Origin: Wyeomyia smithii
Taxonomy: Eukaryota > Arthropoda > Insecta > Diptera > Culicidae
Direction of reading: 5' to 3'
Assembly: GCF_029784165.1 (NCBI RefSeq)
Contig: NC_073696.1
Coordinates: 27,348,358 to 27,412,357 of the forward strand
Length of the DNA stretch: 64,000 nucleotides
The notes under the pieces: model-generated
Database searches by the model: none
What the model was told of the DNA's origin: nothing
The model's input: the letters and a program-made list of their open reading frames with translations, nothing else
Position numbers and translations under genes: made by a program
Shown: positions 58,801 to 64,000 of the stretch, piece after piece
How positions within the stretch are numbered: the stretch's first letter is position 1
How the letters are laid out: every line of letters begins with the position of its first letter

Positions 58801-59410
58801 ACGATCTCAAATTGAGCTCAGAATCGTCGAAAACGTCTTCTAAAGGCCAGAAATGGCCAAAAAAGAAAATGATCCCAAATTAAGCTCAGAATCGTCGAAA
58901 AGACCTTTTAAAGGCCAGAAAAGGCCAAAAAAGAAAACGATCTCGAATTGAGCTCAGAATCGTCGAACACGGCTTCTAAAGGCCAAAAAAGAAAATGATC
59001 CCAAATTTAGCTCAGAATCGCTGAAACGTCTTCTAAAGGCCAGAAAAGGCCAAAAAAGAAAATGATCCCAAATTAAGCTCAGAATCGTTGAAAACGCCTT
59101 CTAAAGGCCAGAAAAGGCCAAAAATGGAAATGATCCTATATTAAGCTCAGAATCGTCGAAAACGCCTTCTGAAGGCCAGAAAAGGCAAAAAAAACGATCT
59201 CAAATTGAGCTCAGAATCGTCGAAAACGCCTTCTGAAGGCCAGAAAAGGCCAAAAAAGCAAATGATCCCAAATTATGCTCAGAATCGTCGAAAACGCCTT
59301 CTGAAGGCCAAAAAAGAAAATGATCCCAAATTAAACTCAGAATAGCTGAAAACGTCTTCTTAAAGCCAGAAAAGGCCAAAAAAAATGATCCCAAATTAAG
59401 CTCAGAGTCG
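52815..59410. repeat. 68-bp satellite array, ~97 units
   Basis: The unit starts AAAGGCCAGAAATGGCC, continues AAAAAAGAAAATGATCCC and AAATTAAGCTCAGAATCGTC, and ends GAAAACGCCTTCT. Units differ by small substitutions and indels (GGCCAGAAAAGGCC, TCTCAAATTGAG, TCGCTGAAAACTTC variants). Higher-order copies are visible: a ~330-bp block (53341 and 53671), a ~883-bp block (54998 and 55881), and shorter ones near 57717/57976 and 58294/58690. The 68-bp period shifts frame, so there is no continuous coding sequence. Confidence 0.97.
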
Positions 59411-59420
59411 TAATCAGGTG

Positions 59421-59436
59421 GAAAAAGGGGAGGGAT
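59421..59436 (+). other. Polypurine tract followed by TGTTAG (possible LTR edge)
   Basis: GAAAAAGGGGAGGGA directly followed by TGTTAGCGTG resembles the polypurine tract and first bases of the 3' long terminal repeat of a retrotransposon. No matching 5' repeat, primer-binding site or integrase was found. If real, the satellite would lie in the element's 3' untranslated region. Confidence 0.3.
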
Positions 59437-62067
59437 GTTAGCGTGACCCTTACTATTTGGAGACCGTGTTAACTTCTGCATCTCCAAAAAGGCCACAGGA
59501 AGGAGGTTTTTGTTAGTAGGGAAGGGTAAGTTGGATCAGGATTTACTTTGATGAGTGATGCGATCTTATATATAATTTATACCCGATTCTATTGAAATGT
59601 TTTCGGTTTATTCTCCATTCAGTCGGCTGATTAGAGATGCACACTTAGCTTATTTATATTTGATACTGATTTAAACTAATAGACATTAATAATGCTGTAG
59701 GACCCACGCGTGATTGATTTATTTTACTAGAGAACAAAACTGCTTAGTTTTCTGATTCAAGATTGCTTTAAACCGAAAAACAACGGTATGCTGTTAGGAA
59801 CACGCCCAGTAAGTGATATATTTCAGATACCGACACCTCTGATTTATACCGAAGGCTCTTGAAGCCACTCACAAATTTGTGTGGTTTACTGGAGAGGACT
59901 ACAAGTTGTCATATTTAAAAACCGAATTAAACCAACAAACATTAAAAATTGTGTGAACAAAAACAAACGTTAAATTTATTGTTGGGACCACACACGAGTG
60001 TGTGTGTGTGTGTGTAGGGGGGTTAGTCTAGTAAATATCAGAAGTGTATTAGATTCTATGATTTGAATCCGGTTTAAACAAAACTTTTTCTTTCATTTTA
60101 TGACTTTGACTAATGTCTCACGATGTGGATTATTTAATCAGAAGAGAAAAAAAGTTCAATCCCCTTATTCTGATATGGCAAATGCAGCTACGGCAGTCTC
60201 CAAGCTATAACTCTAATGTCAGTGAAAGCTAGGAGTGATTTAAATTAAACAAACGAAATCTGATCCCTACATTAATAACAGCGCAATGAACCCAACTAAC
60301 AATTGTGGAATGTACCCACGTCAACAATTCCATTTTATCTAAGTCCAAACAACTGGACTGCGGTCAATATTAAGTGAACAATGTTTTGCTTTTCCCTCTG
60401 CGATGGTGAAACACATAAGACGCGTTGAAGGTCGACCTTTTTCTTTAGTTGTTCGGTTGCGTTGCGACACTCGGGCAAAATCAATCACCCGCATGTTCAT
60501 GAGTGCGCGCGGTCATTAATGATTAATGATAAGAGGAGATCTCGGCAGCGATAGCCATATTTCACGTACGACGGGCGGTCACATTTTAGGTTGCTGTTGT
60601 ATCGTGGCACGGCGAAGGAATGATGATAGAATAATAAGTTCAAGTAAAGCTCTGAAAATAACTTTACTCTTGTTTTTAGTTGAATAAATGCCTTGGCCAA
60701 AGATACACATTCCAGTTTTCTACAATACTCGCACCGCACGTGATTAGGATTACTTCTAACTGTCTTCCGTCTGGCTTATAACTTTCATTTATTTCCTCCC
60801 GTCCCAATGAATCATCACCAGTGAGTTTGCACTTAATGACATGTGTGTGATTCATCGACCGAACCAAAGCTGATTGTGCACTCCGAGTGGTCACACGATA
60901 TGCATGCAATCTTTGCCAAACAAACAGACAGACAGACAGCATGTAGCGGGCCTGACTGCGACTGCTGGAATCCAGCCATTATCCTTCGAATTGTATGTGG
61001 TGATACCTTGTCCATTCATTCGGGCTTTATCTGCGCGTTTACCATTTTCGTTATCTCAGCTTGAGGCCCGAGTCGCAAACGAGACCTCCCGCTACTGGCT
61101 GCTGAGGTCAGCCGGAATGAGCAATGCGGTGTTGTTTCCTATTAAGCAATGGATATTGCTTTGTGAATAAAATATGATTTCGTGAGCTATGGTGTGCTAG
61201 AAAGTTCTGCGATTATCGATATCTTAGTCGTGTGTTTTGCTTCGGTAGTAAACTTCTAGAAGTTTGCCGTGCTTTGTTATGGTTTCTTATACTGAGAAAT
61301 TGAACCTCATACTGAAATTGCTAGGTAAAGAAAACTTGTTCATTTTTGCATTTAGCAGCATCGAAGACTGATTATGTGCCACATTTCTCATTAAAGTTTA
61401 GTCGTATTGCGCGAAATTCAGAACGAATTTCAGTCGTCGCAGGACAGAAACAAAGAAAAAAATGGGCTGCTCTGTCATCTTTCAGCTCGGATTACTTCCA
61501 GCTTATTGACTTCCCAAGAACACGGGACTGTGCGGTTTTTGACCTACTTGGGGAGACCCCACCCCGTGATATCACACGGTGCTCTGCCTGTACTGTGCTG
61601 ATGGGTTTTCTGCTATGTATGCGCTAGTCTAAAATATTTAGAGCTGGAGCAGACTTTTCCATCCGTCCTGCAACAATAAGCTCATTACTTTCGGGGCACG
61701 ATACTTTCGGCTTTCCAGAGTTCGGCTGCCAGAGCAACGAAGAACGCGGGACAGAGCGGTTACATGGCCTGTCAAGCGGAAAGAGTGGAGTCTAGTTTAA
61801 TGCCGGACTAAGCTTCCATCACATTGTTTCAGCAGTTTATTTTTCGGGGGGAGTTAACCGACAGCATTTCCCATTGTTCTGCAATGAGTGATTGGATTTA
61901 TGAGGTGCTTTTTTCATGTACTGGTTTGGGCAGCATCAATTTTCTGTGCACTTTTAATTGAGTGACAATTGTTTCAGTTCCCCCTTAATTAGCGGTCAAA
62001 TTTACGATGAAAAAGAGAAGGCAAAAAAAACGGGAGTGAGATTATCTTGATTAAGATCAATTTCAGC
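59437..62067. other. Low-repeat DNA, unassigned
   Basis: A (GT)n run lies at about 59998-60015. 60500-61800 is GC-balanced with overlapping short frames, for example 60874-61170 plus and 61346-61627 plus, none with a recognised motif. It looks like host intergenic or intronic DNA. Confidence 0.4.
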
Positions 62068-62069
62068 TA

Positions 62070-63128
62070 CCGTGCTGGATGGAAATCCGTACACCTAAGC
62101 TCATGATAATCTTCGACGGTCAATATAAAATCAAGTAATCACATATTGCTACTTATATTTTATCACTATTTTCCAGCAAAATGATTAAAAACACTCCGAA
62201 ACTCGAAAAAATCATGTTTAAATAGAACATGTTTTGAATCGAAATCCGTACACATTTTTTTGTCTGAATCAAAACCCGTACACTTTTGAATCGAAATCCG
62301 CACACACGCGATATAGACTGGATCAAAGTCCATACAACAATAATTCAAACTCCGTATAGATGAAGAAGTACAAAAATGAACATCTTTTATTTATTATTTA
62401 TCTTTAAATTACCGAATAAGTATATTTGAGGTTCAACTGGCTCCTAAAGATTCACACGGTTTTCAAATTTTTGATATCAGCTGAAATAGTGAAATTTTCG
62501 TAGCGTTTCGTAGTAACCGGAACGCCGGAACCTCTTGAAGCTTCCCGGTACGACTTTCCCTTGCGCACCTCAGTCACAGCTCGTTTAAAATTGTTTGTCG
62601 TATATTTATACTTGTTTTCTTCCATTATATGCTGAAAACAAGAAGAAAGTTCAACAATATATGCACGATACACACGCAGTACGGTTTTCGATTCAAGCAA
62701 ATAAAAAGAATCAAAATCCGTACGGCACAGTTTTTGTTGAATAAATACAACTTACACTATTTATTAGGCAAGATACAGTTCGAAAATGACAAAGACTTAC
62801 CTTTTCCATCAATTTTAAAAAGATTCACAGAGTAAAACACTCATATCCCACTTGAAAATCGTTTTTATCTGAAGAACGTTTCCTTAGTAAATTCTCTAAC
62901 GATACAACGAAATGACAACTGAAACCGATACACGATTGATTTTTCATTTTTAATATTTTTATTTCATGGCCTACTGGCGCATAGTTTAATTTAACAGTAG
63001 GCCAACAACTCAACGGATATGTACATGTAACTATCATATAAATTTTTTCACTTTTATAATGCTTAAAACTGAAGAAAAACATCAAGGTGTACGGACTTCG
63101 ATACTGTACGGGTTTCGATCCAGCACGG
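62070..63128 (-). mobile_element. TA-flanked pogo-like transposon remnant, 1.06 kb
   Basis: The left end CCGTGCTGGATGGAAATCCG and the inverted right end CCGTGCTGGATCGAAACCCG form the TIR; TA flanks both ends (62068-62069 and 63129-63130). TCGAAATCCGTACAC-type words recur inside both ends (near 62240, 62265, 62290, 62715 and 63090), like subterminal binding sites. The only coding text is a helix-turn-helix fragment. It is non-autonomous or internally deleted. Confidence 0.85.
62452..62625 (-). CDS. Psq/CENP-B-type helix-turn-helix fragment of the transposon
   Basis: From the ATG at 62625 (minus strand) the peptide runs MEENKYKYTTNNFKRAVTEV, then RKGKSYREASRGSGVPVTTK, and ends at 62452 after 58 residues. 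The pattern (basic helix, glycine-lysine turn, SYREAS, GVP.TT) is that of the psq DNA-binding fold at the start of pogo/Tigger transposases. An upstream in-frame ATG at 62700 is possible but lies in less conserved text. The catalytic DDE domain is missing, so this could at most bind element ends. It may be a spliced first exon or simply truncated. Confidence 0.5.
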   Translation of the reverse strand: MEENKYKYTTNNFKRAVTEVRKGKSYREASRGSGVPVTTKRYENFTISADIKNLKTV

Positions 63129-63130
63129 TA

Positions 63131-63559
63131 ATTGTAAATTTAATACCTTTGTAGGTTTGTTGAGAACACTGTTGAAAGTTTGTGTGAAGCAGTCGAGATA
63201 AATGTAAAGCTAACGGACTGTACCACTAATGTACTTCAATTTTAAGAATGATACAAATTGTCTGCTGCTCGCAATAACACTATACGGTAAACTCTGTTTT
63301 TTTTTTTTTATAAGCATTTAGGTAATGTCAATTTTATTCATACGCTCCATGATTTTGCGGATTTGATGCAATGTTTTTCAAATTCTTTGAAGTTGTTCAA
63401 ATGGACCATTATTTCTATCAATTTATGCGTTTATTTATAATGGATTATTTCAAACAAAACTAATATAAACATAAGCTTCAATGCATTAAATGTATTTCTT
63501 AGGTAAGGAATCTCATTTGTTGGCTTTGTAAGTTATCAATCTTATCACTTTTTCAATGC
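63131..63559. other. Unassigned AT-rich DNA
   Basis: No repeat or coding motif was recognised; a short T-tract lies near 63300. Confidence 0.4.
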
Positions 63560-63900
63560 CAAAACGGTCTTCGGCAAAGTTGTAGATGATAACTTTGTCC
63601 TTCCAAAAAAACAATTTACAGTTGTCCTTCCAAAAAAATTAACAGCAGAGAAAATTAGGATTTTTAAAAAGTGGGCTTTTTATATTCAATTTATAATGGG
63701 AAATTGTTTTTTTTTCTTTTTTTTTTGACTTTCTTTATGCTGTCTACAACTTTACCGAAGAACAAATACCAAGCAAACAAACGTTTAAATATTAAATATT
63801 TTTCAATTTTTTTTTCATTTCTCCATGGTCAAACAACCGATAATGATTAGCTAACCTTTCGTAGTTTCCATGAGAAAAAAATCAGATTTAAAAAAATAGT
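63560..63900. repeat. CTTCGGCAAAGTTGTAG-family foldback, last copy
   Basis: The left arm has CAAAACGGTCTTCGGCAAAG and TTGTAGATGATAACTTTGTC (63561-63600). The inverted right arm has TCTACAACTTTACCGAAG and CAAGCAAACAAACG (63748-63784). The following text (CTCCATGGTCAAACAACCGA and TTTCGTAG near 63860) matches 47170-47215 in the nested copy. The element runs to about 63900. Confidence 0.7.
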
Positions 63901-64000
63901 GTTTCAGAATAATTATTTATTGCTTTTTTCTTTGACGTAGAACTATGTCTCCAAGGAAGGTCTAAATAGGTGTAAAATGAAATTCTAAAAACGACAAAGG

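Noticed and set aside
52815..59410. CRISPR-like array
   Set aside because: Units are contiguous 68-bp repeats with no unique spacers, in eukaryotic DNA; it is a satellite.
59200..59496. 98-codon minus-strand frame
   Set aside because: It is made of reverse-complement satellite units; the 68-bp period shifts frame from unit to unit.

Overview
The window reads as repeat-dense eukaryotic DNA, most likely from a culicine mosquito of the Aedes type. No intact host gene can be recognised. The organism call rests on remembered similarity of several families: an RTE/JAM1-like retrotransposon, tRNA-derived SINEs of the Feilai type, TA-flanked elements with GGGGTAAG ends, and foldback repeats carrying CTTCGGCAAAGTTGTAG. 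No database search was possible. AT-rich sequence, microsatellites and target-site duplications (TSDs) fit an insect intron or intergenic region. Long open frames outside the retrotransposons are by-products of tandem repeats or are chance.

Layout. 1-2030 is unassigned apart from a diverged repeat relic. 2031-4265 is a 9-bp minisatellite interrupted by a 209-bp MITE. 4266-9756 is mostly unassigned, with a weak candidate mini-exon (4471-4532) and a 451-bp foldback MITE with Transib-like ends (6509-6959). 10476-12607 is a hAT-type MITE carrying a second 8-bp-TSD element, which itself carries foldback repeats. 13799-19758 is a recent 2.98-kb tandem duplication; each copy holds a terminal-inverted-repeat (TIR) element into which a SINE and a mariner element have inserted. 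19759-25822 is low-repeat DNA with one candidate leader exon and one 128-bp MITE.

25837-29204 is an apparently full-length RTE-clade non-LTR retrotransposon with a perfect 14-bp TSD; its endonuclease is broken and its reverse transcriptase frame is open. 29219-33584 mixes degenerate repeats with unassigned DNA. 33585-36632 is a cluster of inverted repeats ending in a nearly complete 2-kb palindrome. 36875-37419 is a mariner transposase relic. 37420-41925 is unassigned. 41926-46062 is a degenerate CAGTTTCAGTT array with two minus-strand SINEs of a second family.

46414-48581 is a nest: a SINE split by a TA-flanked transposon, which holds a foldback element, which holds a (TA)n tract. 51080-52790 is a truncated, frameshifted non-LTR retrotransposon whose A-rich tail runs straight into about 6.6 kb of 68-bp satellite (52815-59410). 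62070-63128 is a TA-flanked, pogo-like transposon remnant.

The genes do not form a pathway. The information lies in how mobile elements inserted into one another and into satellite arrays. TSDs allow a relative order to be deduced at several loci. No clearly new biological system is visible. The strongest candidates for follow-up are the 2-kb palindrome as a hairpin-RNA source, the satellite whose unit encodes a GAAA-capped hairpin, and the motif shared by many foldback elements.
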